64,000 bases of DNA from Marixanthomonas ophiurae (GTDB lineage Bacteria; Bacteroidota; Bacteroidia; Flavobacteriales; Flavobacteriaceae), in assembly GCF_003413745.1 (NCBI RefSeq), contig NZ_QVID01000001.1, positions 744,001 through 808,000 on the forward strand, read 5' to 3'. The notes under the pieces are model-generated. The model had not been told where the DNA came from and did no database searches. It saw only the letters and a program-made list of their open reading frames with translations. Below are positions 16,181 to 25,171 of this stretch, piece after piece. Position numbers and translations under genes: made by a program. Each line of letters begins with the position of its first letter. Position 1 is the stretch's first letter.

Positions 16181-17641
16181 CTACCGCTTTAGGATGCTGC
16201 TGAATTCTTTCTTTTCAGAAAAAAAAACTAATAGCAAAAATACCAATAATAAGACAGTACCTATAATTAAATTGCGTTCAAATACGTAAAATGAAAGGAC
16301 AGAAAATCCGGTTGCGAGCAATAAATATCCGACTATTCGCTTTACATCGTATGGCACGGCGTAATTTCGTTGTCCGAAAAAATATGAAAGTAACATCATA
16401 CTTCCATATGCAGCTAACGTTGCAATGGCCGAGCCTTGATAACTAATTATCGGAATTAACAAAAAGTTCAACCCCAAGGTAACTATTGCGCCAAACACTG
16501 AAATATACGCTCCAAATTTAGTGCGATCGGTCACTTTATACCAAACGGAGAGATTGTGATAAATACCTAAAAACAAATTGGCTAACAAGATAAGCGGTAC
16601 AACTGAGAGTGCACCCCAATATTCGGAGTTAGGGATCAAAATGCGTTTAAAAATATCGATATATACAATTACAAACAGTAGAATAATGCTTCCAAAAATG
16701 GTGAAATATTTCGTAATAGTCGCATACGTCTGTTTAGCGTTTTTACTTTGCGCATGATTAAAGAAAAACGGTTCTATTCCTAACCGGAAAGCAGTGGCGA
16801 AAAGCGTCATAAAAACACCTAATTTATAACAAGCGGCATACACACCTACTTCAGCTTCTGCGATGTTTTCGGGTAATAGATATTTCAGCAAAATTTTATC
16901 AAATGCTTCGTTTATGGAAAAAGCAATCCCTGCAATTAATACCGGAAAAGCGTATTTAAACATCCCCTTCCAAATGGTTTTACTGAAACCAAACCCTATT
17001 TTAATATACAATGGCAGCAACACAACCAGTGTAATGGCACTAGCAATTAAATTGGCGATAAAAACATAGGCTACTTTGTTTTCTTCGGAATAAATACTAC
17101 TCCAAAAAGAATCAGGAGCATTTTCTGCTAAATCAGGGAGTATTAAAAAGAAAAAGAGGTTAAGTCCTAAGTTTATACAGACATTGAAAATTTTAATGAC
17201 TGCATATTTCATTGGTTTTTCGTTGGCACGATACCAAACAAACGGAAGCACTGCTAAGGCATCTAACGCTAAAATAAGTAGACCGTAGGTGACATATTCT
17301 GCTTTAAATTCAAGAAAATTCGCCAGCGAATCATTAGCAAGCAAGGTGATTGTCAGAAACAGAATGGTGGAAACAGTAAGCGACGTTAGCGCTGTGGACT
17401 GAACTAGCTTTTTCTGCTCTACGTGTTTATTGATAAACCGGAAAAAAGCGGTTTCCATTCCGTAAGAAAGTAAGACGTTTCCTAAAATTAAAAAAGCCAT
17501 TAAAGAGGCGTAGACGCCGTATTGTTCTTTTCCCAATACGGAAACATACAACGGCACCAAAACGATTGCCAACGCCCTTGGAAGAACGGTGGCAAGGCCG
17601 TAAACAAAAGTTTGCTTAAATAGTTTTTTAAAAACGCTCAA
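16181..17641 (-). CDS. Wzx-like oligosaccharide flippase / polysaccharide biosynthesis protein
   Basis: The 486-residue protein has about 14 membrane segments, typical of the MOP superfamily (Wzx/MurJ-like) that flips lipid-linked sugars across the inner membrane. It opens KKLFKQTFVYGLATVLPRALAIVLVPLY, a family-typical start. The only usable start is TTG at 17641, because an in-frame TAG lies three codons upstream. It is 20 kb from the polysaccharide locus, so it may serve a different glycan. The Bacteroidota O-glycosylation system and lipid II transport are possible roles, but neither is shown here. Confidence 0.9.
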   Translation of the reverse strand: MSVFKKLFKQTFVYGLATVLPRALAIVLVPLYVSVLGKEQYGVYASLMAFLILGNVLLSYGMETAFFRFINKHVEQKKLVQSTALTSLTVSTILFLTITLLANDSLANFLEFKAEYVTYGLLILALDALAVLPFVWYRANEKPMKYAVIKIFNVCINLGLNLFFFLILPDLAENAPDSFWSSIYSEENKVAYVFIANLIASAITLVVLLPLYIKIGFGFSKTIWKGMFKYAFPVLIAGIAFSINEAFDKILLKYLLPENIAEAEVGVYAACYKLGVFMTLFATAFRLGIEPFFFNHAQSKNAKQTYATITKYFTIFGSIILLFVIVYIDIFKRILIPNSEYWGALSVVPLILLANLFLGIYHNLSVWYKVTDRTKFGAYISVFGAIVTLGLNFLLIPIISYQGSAIATLAAYGSMMLLSYFFGQRNYAVPYDVKRIVGYLLLATGFSVLSFYVFERNLIIGTVLLLVFLLLVFFSEKKEFSSILKR

Positions 17642-17709
17642 TCTATTCTATTTTGAAGCGTAAAAGTATTGAAATTATTGCCGCTTTCTGCTAAACAATT
17701 TGTCATTCC

Positions 17710-18225
17710 TTAATTATCTGACGGTGCATTGCTCTCTGGATACGCAAGCATTTCTTTTCGGCGGATATTGGCTATCTTATAATAGTTGGTCGTGCCATTT
17801 TGCACATAGCTCACAACGGCTTCGTTATCTGCTAGCTCAAATGGAAATTGTTTTGGAGGAATGTTTTGTGCTTCTTTTTTAGGGTCGCTATCCATCACAA
17901 TACTACGATTGGCTTTATTCTTAAAATAGCCAATGTATTGCTTTCTAGCTTGGGGTGCGTTTTTAGCTTTTTCGGTTTTATTTCTGAAATAAATACTATC
18001 AATCCGTACATCTTCCGTGAAATCTTTAAAGGTAATATGAACATTAGTTCCCGAACCACCATCTTGCACACCGGCAACCCAATCTTGATAATACACATCG
18101 TCAATAGTAAACGGAGGGTCTTGCGTAAGCTTATAGGAGTTTATCTGGCTGCTACCACAGTTTGAAAAACTAAATAATACTAAGGAAACAATGCAAAGAG
18201 CAATTATATTTTTAAATGGGCGCAT
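17710..18225 (-). CDS. Putative lipoprotein of unknown function
   Basis: The 171-residue protein has a lipoprotein signal peptide ending in LFSFSNCGSS, with Cys near residue 23 as the likely lipidated residue. The mature domain is beta-rich with conserved-looking YYQDWVAGVQDGGSGTNVHI and DSIYFRNKTEKAK. It resembles a family of small lipoproteins that is common in Flavobacteriaceae, but I cannot name it. It lies 30 bp before the stop side of a beta-barrel gene and may share its transcript. Confidence 0.75.
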   Translation of the reverse strand: MRPFKNIIALCIVSLVLFSFSNCGSSQINSYKLTQDPPFTIDDVYYQDWVAGVQDGGSGTNVHITFKDFTEDVRIDSIYFRNKTEKAKNAPQARKQYIGYFKNKANRSIVMDSDPKKEAQNIPPKQFPFELADNEAVVSYVQNGTTNYYKIANIRRKEMLAYPESNAPSDN

Positions 18226-18255
18226 AAGCTTATTTTTATTGTGAAGATAGAAAAA

Positions 18256-18795
18256 TTATAGTTTATACCCTATACCAATAAACGCTGTTGCTCCGTCTGC
18301 TGCTTTTGCATCTATTGTCACATTTTGGGCTTTAAAATAAGGGATGGTGAGTTTTAGCATCCAATTTTCAGAAAAATTATAGTTACCGCCAATACCTATG
18401 TTGAAGACGGTCAACGCGCTGTTTTCAATATATCCACGGGTTAAATCTTCGAATCCGTATCCGTAGCCAATTTGTGCAAATACATTGAACTTATTTTTAT
18501 TAAAAGCATAGTATTGCAACGAAGGAACCACTCCATACGAGTGGATTGTTGTACCACTTTCATTTTTTAAAACGGTATTGTTGGTGGTGAAAAAACTAAC
18601 TCCTGCAGAGAGTTTTGGAATAATAAAAAACTCTGCAGTTGCCAATGCCATCAATCCCAAATCATCAGGGCCATCTTGAGTAATAAATGGAGCTCCTTGT
18701 ATGGAAAGAGAAATATCGCCTTTTTCATATTGCGAATAGACTGAGCTGAAGGCAATTAAAAATAGGATGCTAAAAAATAGTTTTTGAAATTTCAT
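18256..18795 (-). CDS. Small outer-membrane beta-barrel protein
   Basis: Starting from the ATG at 18795 gives 179 residues with a clean signal peptide (LFFSILFLIAFSSVYSQ) and a C-terminus ending FIGIGYKL, the aromatic-rich last strand expected of an outer-membrane barrel. Alternating hydrophobic strands throughout suggest eight strands of the OmpW/OmpA-like porin fold. A longer in-frame reading to 18864 lacks a sensible N-terminus and runs into the atp terminator. A consensus promoter lies directly upstream. Its substrate or role is not evident. Confidence 0.82.
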   Translation of the reverse strand: MKFQKLFFSILFLIAFSSVYSQYEKGDISLSIQGAPFITQDGPDDLGLMALATAEFFIIPKLSAGVSFFTTNNTVLKNESGTTIHSYGVVPSLQYYAFNKNKFNVFAQIGYGYGFEDLTRGYIENSALTVFNIGIGGNYNFSENWMLKLTIPYFKAQNVTIDAKAADGATAFIGIGYKL

Positions 18796-18818
18796 AAAAG
18801 TTGGTTTGGTTGTTTTCT

Positions 18819-18848
18819 CAAAACTATCAAATAGTATTCCATTACCAA
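18819..18848 (-). promoter_or_regulatory. Promoter of the outer-membrane barrel gene
   Basis: TTG (18848-18846), a 19-bp spacer and TAGTTTTG (18826-18819) on the minus strand match the consensus. The predicted transcription start is near 18813, about 18 bp before the ATG at 18795. The promoter sits immediately after the atp operon terminator. Confidence 0.65.
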
Positions 18849-18862
18849 GAGATGACTCAAAC

Positions 18863-18895
18863 AAAAAAAGCCTTCCGAAACAACGGAAGACTTTT
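18863..18895 (-). terminator. Terminator of the ATP synthase operon
   Basis: CTTCCG and CGGAAG (18872-18877 and 18884-18889) form the core stem over a 6-nt loop. It is extended by a G-T wobble and A/T pairs to about 12 bp, and followed on the minus strand by seven Ts. It lies about 70 bp past the atpG stop and just before the next gene's promoter. Confidence 0.8.
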
Positions 18896-18918
18896 CTGCA
18901 CTAAGTAGGTATTATATT

Positions 18919-18985
18919 TTATCCAGCTAATGCTTCGCTTTTTTAATGATTTGCCTTGCGGTCAATCTTATCCAGCTAATGCTTC
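18919..18985. repeat. 18-bp direct repeat of the atpG 3' end
   Basis: The 18 bases ttatccagctaatgcttc occur at 18968-18985, where they encode the last atpG codons and stop, and again at 18919-18936, 49 bp further downstream. The second copy is outside any gene. It looks like a short tandem duplication of the gene end. Confidence 0.8.
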
Positions 18986-19840
18986 AGCACCACCAACGAT
19001 TTCTAAAATTTCATTGGTAATAGAAGCTTGTCGCGCTTTATTGTATTGTAATTTAAGATCATCACGAAGGTCTTTCGCGTTGTCTGTTGCTTTGTGCATC
19101 GCTGTCATACGAGCACCGTGCTCACTAGCTACACTATCACGAATCGCCTTAAACAATTGTGTTTTTAAGCTCTTCGGAATTAATTCTTCAACGATATCTT
19201 CTTTGTTTGGCTCAAAAATATAGTTTGGCGTTGCTTTTTGCGCCTCCGCTTCATCCATTTCAGGAGGAAGAATAGGTAAAAATTGCTCATTCATCACAAT
19301 CTGCGTAGCTGCATTCTTAAACTTGTTGTAAACCAACACGATTTTATCGTATTCTCCTTCAGCAAATTTTTGCATTAACATTTCGGCGATTTCTGAAACA
19401 TTTTCAAACGAAAGATCATCAAAAACTTCATTGTTATTTGAGATAACAGTTTCGGTCTTTTTTAGGATATCGTTTCCTTTTTTACCGATTGTTACGTAAT
19501 CTACTTGTTTTCCAGAATAATTATCTGAAGCAATACGTTTTGAACCTTTGATAATATTACTATTAAATGCCCCTGCCAAACCACGGTTAGAAGTAATCGC
19601 TACCACTAACACTTTATTTACTTCGCGCTGATCTGAAAATTTACTTCCACTATCAGCATCTAGTGTTGCACTTAAATTTTGAAGCAACTCGGTTAGTTTA
19701 TCAGCATACGGACGCATCGCTGTGATGGCATCTTGTGCTTTTTTCAACTTTGCAGCCGATACCATTTTCATGGCGCTCGTGATCTGCATGGTTGACCCAA
19801 CAGAGGTGATTCTACTTCTTATTTCCTTAAGATTTGCCAT
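18968..19840 (-). CDS. atpG: ATP synthase F1 subunit gamma
   Basis: The gamma subunit is the rotating shaft of the F1 motor. The 290-residue protein begins NLKEIRSRITSVGSTMQITSAMKMVSAAKLKKA, the conserved N-terminal helix. It ends with the matching C-terminal helix RDDLKLQYNKARQASITNEILEIVGGAEAL. Between them lies the usual Rossmann-like globular domain (VVAITSNRGLAGAFNSN). It is the last gene of the atp operon, 65 bp after atpA, and is followed by a terminator. An unusual partial copy of its last 18 bases lies downstream. Confidence 0.97.
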   Translation of the reverse strand: MANLKEIRSRITSVGSTMQITSAMKMVSAAKLKKAQDAITAMRPYADKLTELLQNLSATLDADSGSKFSDQREVNKVLVVAITSNRGLAGAFNSNIIKGSKRIASDNYSGKQVDYVTIGKKGNDILKKTETVISNNNEVFDDLSFENVSEIAEMLMQKFAEGEYDKIVLVYNKFKNAATQIVMNEQFLPILPPEMDEAEAQKATPNYIFEPNKEDIVEELIPKSLKTQLFKAIRDSVASEHGARMTAMHKATDNAKDLRDDLKLQYNKARQASITNEILEIVGGAEALAG

Positions 19841-19905
19841 TCTTTTATAGAATTAACTATTGAATATTGAGCATTTAGCTAGAAATGCTCAATATTAAAA
19901 TCTAA

Positions 19906-21486
19906 CTACTTTTTATACTTTGCTGAAAGATCTTTAGCTATAGCCGTTAAGGTATCAGTCACTTCATCAGTTAACTTACCAGATTTTAGCGTGTCTAGTG
20001 CATCTCTATGCTTTGCATTAAGCAATTCAAGATAATCTCTTTCAAATTCTTTTACTTTTTCTACAGGAACATCACGCAATAGGTTTTTAGAACCTGCATA
20101 AATAATTGCAATTTGATCTTCTACTGTAAATGGTGTATTTTCCGGTTGTTTTAAGATCTCTACGTTACGTTTTCCTTTTTCAATAACATTCTTAGTAGCC
20201 GCATCAAGGTCTGAACCGAATTTAGCAAATGCTTCCAATTCACGGAAAGCAGCTTGATCCAGTTTTAAAGTACCTGATACTTTTTTCATAGATTTAATCT
20301 GTGCGTTACCACCCACACGTGATACCGAAATACCTACGTTAATCGCAGGACGAACACCAGAGTTAAATAAATCACCATCCAAGAAAATCTGACCATCGGT
20401 AATCGAAATTACGTTGGTTGGGATATACGCAGAAACGTCACCCGCTTGTGTTTCAATAATTGGTAATGCTGTTAATGATCCACCACCTTTTACCATCGGT
20501 TTCAACACATCAGGAAGATCGTTCATTTCAGAGGCAATTTTATCATCATTGATTACTTTTGCTGCACGCTCCAACAATCTTGAGTGCAAGAAGAATACAT
20601 CCCCTGGATATGCTTCACGTCCTGGTGGACGACGAAGTAATAGCGATACTTCACGGTAAGCAACTGCTTGTTTTGATAAATCATCAAATACAATTAAAGC
20701 AGGACGACCCGTATCACGAAAGTACTCACCAATTGCTGCACCTGCGAAAGGAGCATACACCTGCATTGGCGCAGGATCTGATGCATTTGCTGCAACAATA
20801 GTTGTATATGCTAATGCTCCAGCATCTTCTAATACTTGAGCGATGTTGGCTACGGTAGAAGCTTTCTGTCCTATGGCAACATAGATACAGTAAACTGGCT
20901 CACCAGCATCATAAAATTCTTTTTGGTTTAAGATGGTATCAATAGTAACTGTAGATTTACCAGTTTGGCGGTCACCAATAACCAATTCACGTTGTCCACG
21001 ACCTACCGGGATCATCGCATCAATAGATTTAATACCTGTTTGTAATGGCTCAGTTACCGGCTCACGATAAATAACACCAGGTGCTTTACGCTCTAGTGGC
21101 ATTTCGTACGTTTCTCCTTCAATAGGTCCTTTTCCATCGATTGGCTGTCCTAGTGTATTAACTACACGACCAACAATACCTTCACCAACGTTAATAGATG
21201 CAATACGCTGTGTACGCTTTACAGTAGATCCTTCGCTAATTTCTTTTGAAGGTCCTAATAATACAACACCAACGTTATCTTCTTCAAGGTTCAAAACGAT
21301 TCCTTCTAAACCGTCTTCAAACTCTACCAATTCACCGTATTCTGCGTTAGCAAGCCCATATACACGTGCAATACCATCACCTACGGTTAAAACAGTTCCT
21401 ACTTCGTCAAGTGAAGCTGATGCTTCAAAACCTGAAAGTTGTTCCTTTAAAATTGCTGAAACTTCAGCTGGTTTTACTTCTGCCAT
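19906..21486 (-). CDS. atpA: ATP synthase F1 subunit alpha
   Basis: The alpha subunit holds the non-catalytic nucleotide sites and supplies the arginine finger to the beta catalytic site. The 526-residue protein has a P-loop GDRQTGKST near residue 175, [14 protein letters not shown] after it, the [24 protein letters not shown] signature, and ISVSRVGG with the arginine finger near residue 390. Length and order are normal for Bacteroidota. It follows atpH after 37 bp. The partner beta subunit (atpD) is not in the window. Confidence 0.98.
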   Translation of the reverse strand: MAEVKPAEVSAILKEQLSGFEASASLDEVGTVLTVGDGIARVYGLANAEYGELVEFEDGLEGIVLNLEEDNVGVVLLGPSKEISEGSTVKRTQRIASINVGEGIVGRVVNTLGQPIDGKGPIEGETYEMPLERKAPGVIYREPVTEPLQTGIKSIDAMIPVGRGQRELVIGDRQTGKSTVTIDTILNQKEFYDAGEPVYCIYVAIGQKASTVANIAQVLEDAGALAYTTIVAANASDPAPMQVYAPFAGAAIGEYFRDTGRPALIVFDDLSKQAVAYREVSLLLRRPPGREAYPGDVFFLHSRLLERAAKVINDDKIASEMNDLPDVLKPMVKGGGSLTALPIIETQAGDVSAYIPTNVISITDGQIFLDGDLFNSGVRPAINVGISVSRVGGNAQIKSMKKVSGTLKLDQAAFRELEAFAKFGSDLDAATKNVIEKGKRNVEILKQPENTPFTVEDQIAIIYAGSKNLLRDVPVEKVKEFERDYLELLNAKHRDALDTLKSGKLTDEVTDTLTAIAKDLSAKYKK

Positions 21487-21523
21487 CTTATTTAGATTTT
21501 AGCTTGAGAAAATTCCTCAACCC

Positions 21524-22057
21524 TTAATTTAATGTAAACTCTCTTTTTAATCTATTTAATTTGTTTGCGATACTCGCGTTGTATTGAAGATCGCCCACGC
21601 GAAGGATAAACCCACCAATGATCGACTCATCAATTATATTTTCAACCGTAACTTTATCGCTACCGGTCATTTCTTTTACTTTAGCCAATACTTTTGCTTC
21701 CAACTCTGAAGACAATGCCACTGCTGTTGTAACTTTGGCAACCTGTATACCTTGTTCTTCATTATAAAGTTTCACATAGCTTTTGGCAACATCGCCCAAT
21801 AAAGCGATACGTTGATTCGCTATCAAGACACCAACTAGGTTCTTGGTAACATCTGTTTGATTACTAAAAACTTTTAGCAATACTTGCTTTTTATCTTCTG
21901 CTTTTATTACCGGACTCGTTAGCATATTACGAAGCTCTTCGCTTCCTTCAATAGTAGCTTGAACGGATTGCATGTCACCAAACAAAACGTTTTCTGTTTT
22001 AGTTTCACTTGCATGTTGCAAGGCTGCTTTGGCGTATCGTATGGCTGCTCTGCTCAT
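21524..22057 (-). CDS. atpH: ATP synthase F1 subunit delta
   Basis: The delta subunit joins F1 to the peripheral stalk. The 177-residue protein has the N-terminal helical domain (AAIRYAKAALQHA, LRNMLTSPVI) and the C-terminal signature DESIIGGFILRVGDLQYNASI typical of OSCP/delta proteins. It starts 7 bp after the atpF stop and is within the atp operon. The assignment is secure from both sequence and position. Confidence 0.96.
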   Translation of the reverse strand: MSRAAIRYAKAALQHASETKTENVLFGDMQSVQATIEGSEELRNMLTSPVIKAEDKKQVLLKVFSNQTDVTKNLVGVLIANQRIALLGDVAKSYVKLYNEEQGIQVAKVTTAVALSSELEAKVLAKVKEMTGSDKVTVENIIDESIIGGFILRVGDLQYNASIANKLNRLKREFTLN

Positions 22058-22064
22058 CTTATTA

Positions 22065-22565
22065 CTAGTTTAAAGTAGCGTCACTTAACATTTCGTCAAC
22101 CAACTCTAATTGCTCATTTTTAGAAGACAATTCTTTTTTTACAACTTTTTCAGCAATTTGAACTGAAAGTTCTGCTACGTGGCTTTTCAATTCGGCCATA
22201 GCTGATTTCTTTTCGCTTTCAATAGCTGTTTGTGCTTGCGTAATCATTTTGTTGGCTTCAGCTTGAGCTTCTTCCTTAGCATCTGAAATCATTTTTGTTT
22301 TGATTTCGCGTGCTTCTTTCATCATGCTATCACGTTCGTTTCTGGCTTCTTGAAGCAGTTTTTCATTATCTGCTTTAAGGTTTGCCATTTCAAGCTTTGC
22401 TTTTTCAGCTGAATCCAATGCATTTTTAATGCCCTCTTCACGATCATTAACCGCGCTTAAAATTGGTCCCCAAGCAAACTTTCGAAGCAACAGTATTAAA
22501 GCAACAAAAATAAGTATTTGCCAAAAAAACAGTCCAAATGAAAATTGTTCTAATAATTTTTCCAT
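22065..22565 (-). CDS. atpF: ATP synthase Fo subunit b
   Basis: Subunit b forms the peripheral stalk. The 166-residue protein has one N-terminal membrane helix (residues about 8-28, FGLFFWQILIFVALILLL) followed by RKFAWGPI and a long charged coiled coil. That layout is diagnostic. It lies between atpE and atpH. There is a single b gene, with no b' copy. Confidence 0.96.
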   Translation of the reverse strand: MEKLLEQFSFGLFFWQILIFVALILLLRKFAWGPILSAVNDREEGIKNALDSAEKAKLEMANLKADNEKLLQEARNERDSMMKEAREIKTKMISDAKEEAQAEANKMITQAQTAIESEKKSAMAELKSHVAELSVQIAEKVVKKELSSKNEQLELVDEMLSDATLN

Positions 22566-22648
22566 TATCTAAAATTTCAAAAAAATAATTTTTAATTTTT
22601 AATAACACAGTCGCTGTAACCAACCGTTACAGCCACTGTGTATGTAAT

Positions 22649-22840
22649 TTATGCTGCGAATAAAGCAGCGAATCCGATACCTTCAATAAGCGCCGCTGCA
22701 ATAAGCATTGCTGTTTGAATTTTACCAGAAGCTTCTGGTTGACGTGCAATCGCTTCCATAGCTTGACCACCGATTCTACCGATACCAAGACCAGCTCCGA
22801 TTACAATTAAACCTGCTCCTACAATTGTTGGGATTTCCAT
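22649..22840 (-). CDS. atpE: ATP synthase Fo subunit c
   Basis: Subunit c forms the proton-driven rotor ring. The 63-residue protein is two glycine-rich helices linked by a polar loop (ARQPEA), with the ion-carrying Glu53 in LIEGIGFAALF. I see no Gln/Ser/Thr pattern of the Na+-binding type around Glu53, so proton coupling is expected. It lies between atpB and atpF, with an 83-bp gap to atpF, which may hold a processing or stabilising structure. Confidence 0.96.
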   Translation of the reverse strand: MEIPTIVGAGLIVIGAGLGIGRIGGQAMEAIARQPEASGKIQTAMLIAAALIEGIGFAALFAA

Positions 22841-22871
22841 AATATATATAATTAAAAATTAAACGTTCAAC

Positions 22872-23963
22872 TTAATGTGATTCTTCGTTTGCCATACCAA
22901 AGTACAGTGCCGATAACATTGTAAATATATAAGCCTGTAAGGCTGCTACTAATAATTCTAATATCGCCAATCCAAATGCTAACCCGAAAGAAAGTGAACT
23001 TCCTAACCAGCTTTTAAATATAAACATCAATGCGATAATACTCATTAACACTACGTGTCCTGCAGTCATGTTTGCATATAATCGAATCATTAATGAGAAT
23101 GGTTTAATAAACACTCCAAGTAATTCGATTGGTGCCAATACAATTCGCATTAATTTAGGCACTCCAGGCATCCAGAAAATGTGTGCCCAATAATTTTTAT
23201 TTGCTGTAAATGTGGTGATTAAAAACGTAATTAAAGCCAAACCAAAGGTTACTGCAATATTACCAGTAACATTCACTCCTAATGGAGTCATCCCTAGTAA
23301 GTTTAAAAACCATATAAAGAAGAATATAGTTAACAAGAAGCTCATATACTTTTTATACTTCTTCTCTCCTATATTAGGTATGGCTATTTCGTCTCTAACG
23401 AACAAAACTAGTGGCTCAAGGAAACGACCCACCCCTTTTGGAATGCCTCTATTTTTCTTATACGATTTTGCAAGCGTACGAAACAAGAAAAACATAAGTA
23501 TTGAAACCAATAACATAGTTACTACGTTTTTGGTAATAGAAAAATCTAGTGGTTTACCATTGGTAGCATGACCTTCCTCGTCATAATTTATATCACCCGC
23601 AGCATTGGTTTTATATATTTTTGAATGATATAATTTGTAATAATCTCCGTCTACCTCAGCAACTGTATTACCGTGGTTAAACTTTGAAGAAGAGAATACT
23701 TTTAATCCATCGTCAAAAAGAATAACAGGCAATGGAAAGCCATAATACTTTCCTGCTTCTTCATCAGAGAAGAACGTAAAATCGTAAGAGTCTAACAGGT
23801 GATGATTAATATACTCCTGTATCTCAGATTTTTTATCGCTGTCTTCTTGCTCGGTAAGCTCGTGGGTTTGAAGGTTTTCTTCAACATCTTGAGCATAGGC
23901 TGTAGTAAAACCTAATAAAACTACTACTACAAATAAAATCTTAACTATAAATGGCTTTTGCAT
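22872..23963 (-). CDS. atpB: ATP synthase Fo subunit a
   Basis: Subunit a provides the proton half-channels. The C-terminal two thirds carries five to six helices, with the essential Arg in LMIRLYANMTAGH and the late LELLVAALQAYIFTMLSALYFG. The N-terminus has a signal peptide ending TTAYAQ and about 100 acidic, periplasmic residues, an extension usual in Bacteroidota. The ATG at 23963 is preferred to an upstream TTG at 23972. At 363 residues it is longer than the E. coli form, as expected for the phylum. A candidate promoter lies just upstream. Confidence 0.96.
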   Translation of the reverse strand: MQKPFIVKILFVVVVLLGFTTAYAQDVEENLQTHELTEQEDSDKKSEIQEYINHHLLDSYDFTFFSDEEAGKYYGFPLPVILFDDGLKVFSSSKFNHGNTVAEVDGDYYKLYHSKIYKTNAAGDINYDEEGHATNGKPLDFSITKNVVTMLLVSILMFFLFRTLAKSYKKNRGIPKGVGRFLEPLVLFVRDEIAIPNIGEKKYKKYMSFLLTIFFFIWFLNLLGMTPLGVNVTGNIAVTFGLALITFLITTFTANKNYWAHIFWMPGVPKLMRIVLAPIELLGVFIKPFSLMIRLYANMTAGHVVLMSIIALMFIFKSWLGSSLSFGLAFGLAILELLVAALQAYIFTMLSALYFGMANEESH

Positions 23964-23996
23964 AATACACAAATAGTGATGTCCTTAAAATCGGTG

Positions 23997-24031
23997 CAAA
24001 AATACAGTTATATATTTTATTGTAAAAACAA
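23997..24031 (-). promoter_or_regulatory. Probable atpB promoter
   Basis: TATTTTTG (24004-23997) on the minus strand fits the -7 consensus and lies 33 bp before the atpB ATG. TTG at 24031-24029 is 24 bp upstream, one base beyond the usual spacer range. The 99-bp gap after the DUF6168 gene suits an internal operon promoter. Confidence 0.5.
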
Positions 24032-24062
24032 TTTTAAGTCTTTTTTTAAAGTTATAAAACAG

Positions 24063-24449
24063 TCAATATACTTGATTATTAAGCTGTTTGGAAAGATACA
24101 TTACTTCTAGGGCTAAACAGACGGCGTATGGGATGAAAAATGTAACAAATTCAATAGTCTGCATGCTTGCGTCGGCATTATATGCCGGATAGAAAATAAG
24201 GAAGAATACGAGGAATTTTAATCCGCTTCCTGCCATAAAAATAAAACCCGACTGAGCCGATTTCTTTTTTAATGACCGCTGAATAACCATCAAAATAGTA
24301 GCTGCCATAACAAAATTTACAACATAAGACAGTACAATTTGATGTGCAAAAAGGGGCTTTTCTAATGTGCTTAATAGTGCGAGATGGATACCAAAAGTAA
24401 CAACCAATACAGCAGCCAGAATTCCTAAAAATCTAACGGTTTTCGCCAT
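24063..24449 (-). CDS. DUF6168-like four-helix membrane protein
   Basis: The 128-residue protein has four membrane helices (about residues 7-27, 41-59, 71-89 and 100-120). The size and position, between an AtpZ-like gene and atpB, are those of an ATP synthase subunit I/AtpI analogue, which helps c-ring assembly in other bacteria. From memory this flavobacterial family is called DUF6168. Homology to AtpI proper is not visible. It starts 3 bp after the AtpZ stop and so is in the operon. Confidence 0.75.
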   Translation of the reverse strand: MAKTVRFLGILAAVLVVTFGIHLALLSTLEKPLFAHQIVLSYVVNFVMAATILMVIQRSLKKKSAQSGFIFMAGSGLKFLVFFLIFYPAYNADASMQTIEFVTFFIPYAVCLALEVMYLSKQLNNQVY

Positions 24450-24452
24450 TGT

Positions 24453-24671
24453 CTATTTATTCAACCTATTCGTCTGTTGCACTACTAAATAAAGGGAAAG
24501 GCCTACTCCTAATAGTGTTCCAATAATCACGTACAGTTTATTACCGTCATTATATTCGGCATCAAGCCATAGACCTCCCTGAACAAAAAGATAGATAACC
24601 ACGCCCATTTCAATCGCGATAGCACTGAGCACTGCCCACCGTCTTAAGCCATTATTTTTATTATCGCCCAC
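24453..24671 (-). CDS. atpZ: AtpZ/AtpI-like ATP synthase accessory protein
   Basis: The 72-residue protein has two membrane helices (residues about 12-31 and 44-64) with the family segment VLSAIAIEMGVVIYLFVQGG and a second GLYLVVQQ-like helix. This matches the AtpZ/AtpI family, implicated in ATP synthase assembly or Mg2+ uptake. It lies 2 bp after the bactofilin stop and 3 bp before the DUF6168 gene. The identity rests on size, topology and operon position. Confidence 0.82.
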   Translation of the reverse strand: MGDNKNNGLRRWAVLSAIAIEMGVVIYLFVQGGLWLDAEYNDGNKLYVIIGTLLGVGLSLYLVVQQTNRLNK

Positions 24672-24673
24672 AG

Positions 24674-25144
24674 TTATTTAAGGGGTTCTGAAGATTTTTT
24701 GGCACGCTGTTGCCTATGGTAAGGACTCGGCTTTGATGCCGGATCTTCTTTAAGCTTTGATTCAGTTTTAGGTTGGGTGTCTTTTTTAGATCCTTTCATT
24801 ACACATGAAGCATTAAAAGTGGCTCCTGGCTCTACAGCTAATTTTCCCGCGACTACTTCACCCTCAATAGTAGCAGTAGATTTTAATGATAATGTTCCTG
24901 AAACATCTAGATTACCTTCAAACTTTCCTTCAATATCGGCATTTTCACAAGTTAGGGTTCCATTAATATAACCACTTTTACCCAACACCACTTTTGAAGG
25001 AGTTTTAATAGTGCCTTTTACGGTTCCATCTATTCTAAAAAAGCCTTGTGAAACCACATCACCTTCTAGTGTTGTGCCTTCATTAATTCGGTTTTGTCCG
25101 CTACTGGGCTCTTGTCCGGTTCGTTCTTTTTTTTCTGAAAACAT
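24674..25144 (-). CDS. Bactofilin (polymer-forming cytoskeletal protein)
   Basis: Bactofilins polymerise into membrane-associated filaments. The 156-residue protein has the central beta-helix domain (about residues 22-115) with regular GTLTCENADIEGKFEGNLDVSG-type six-residue turns and the hallmark VSQGFFRIDGTVKGTI. It is flanked by polar, Lys/Ser-rich tails. It lies between sprE and atpZ, an arrangement that I recall from other flavobacteria. The role is probably cell shape or scaffold for an envelope machine. Confidence 0.93.
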   Translation of the reverse strand: MFSEKKERTGQEPSSGQNRINEGTTLEGDVVSQGFFRIDGTVKGTIKTPSKVVLGKSGYINGTLTCENADIEGKFEGNLDVSGTLSLKSTATIEGEVVAGKLAVEPGATFNASCVMKGSKKDTQPKTESKLKEDPASKPSPYHRQQRAKKSSEPLK

Positions 25145-25171
25145 AGGTCTGGGTTTTTAGGTTTGTCTTTA

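Noticed and set aside
18796-18864. N-terminal extension of the outer-membrane barrel protein
   Set aside because: It would include the promoter and terminator region and would bury the clear signal peptide that starts at the ATG at 18795.
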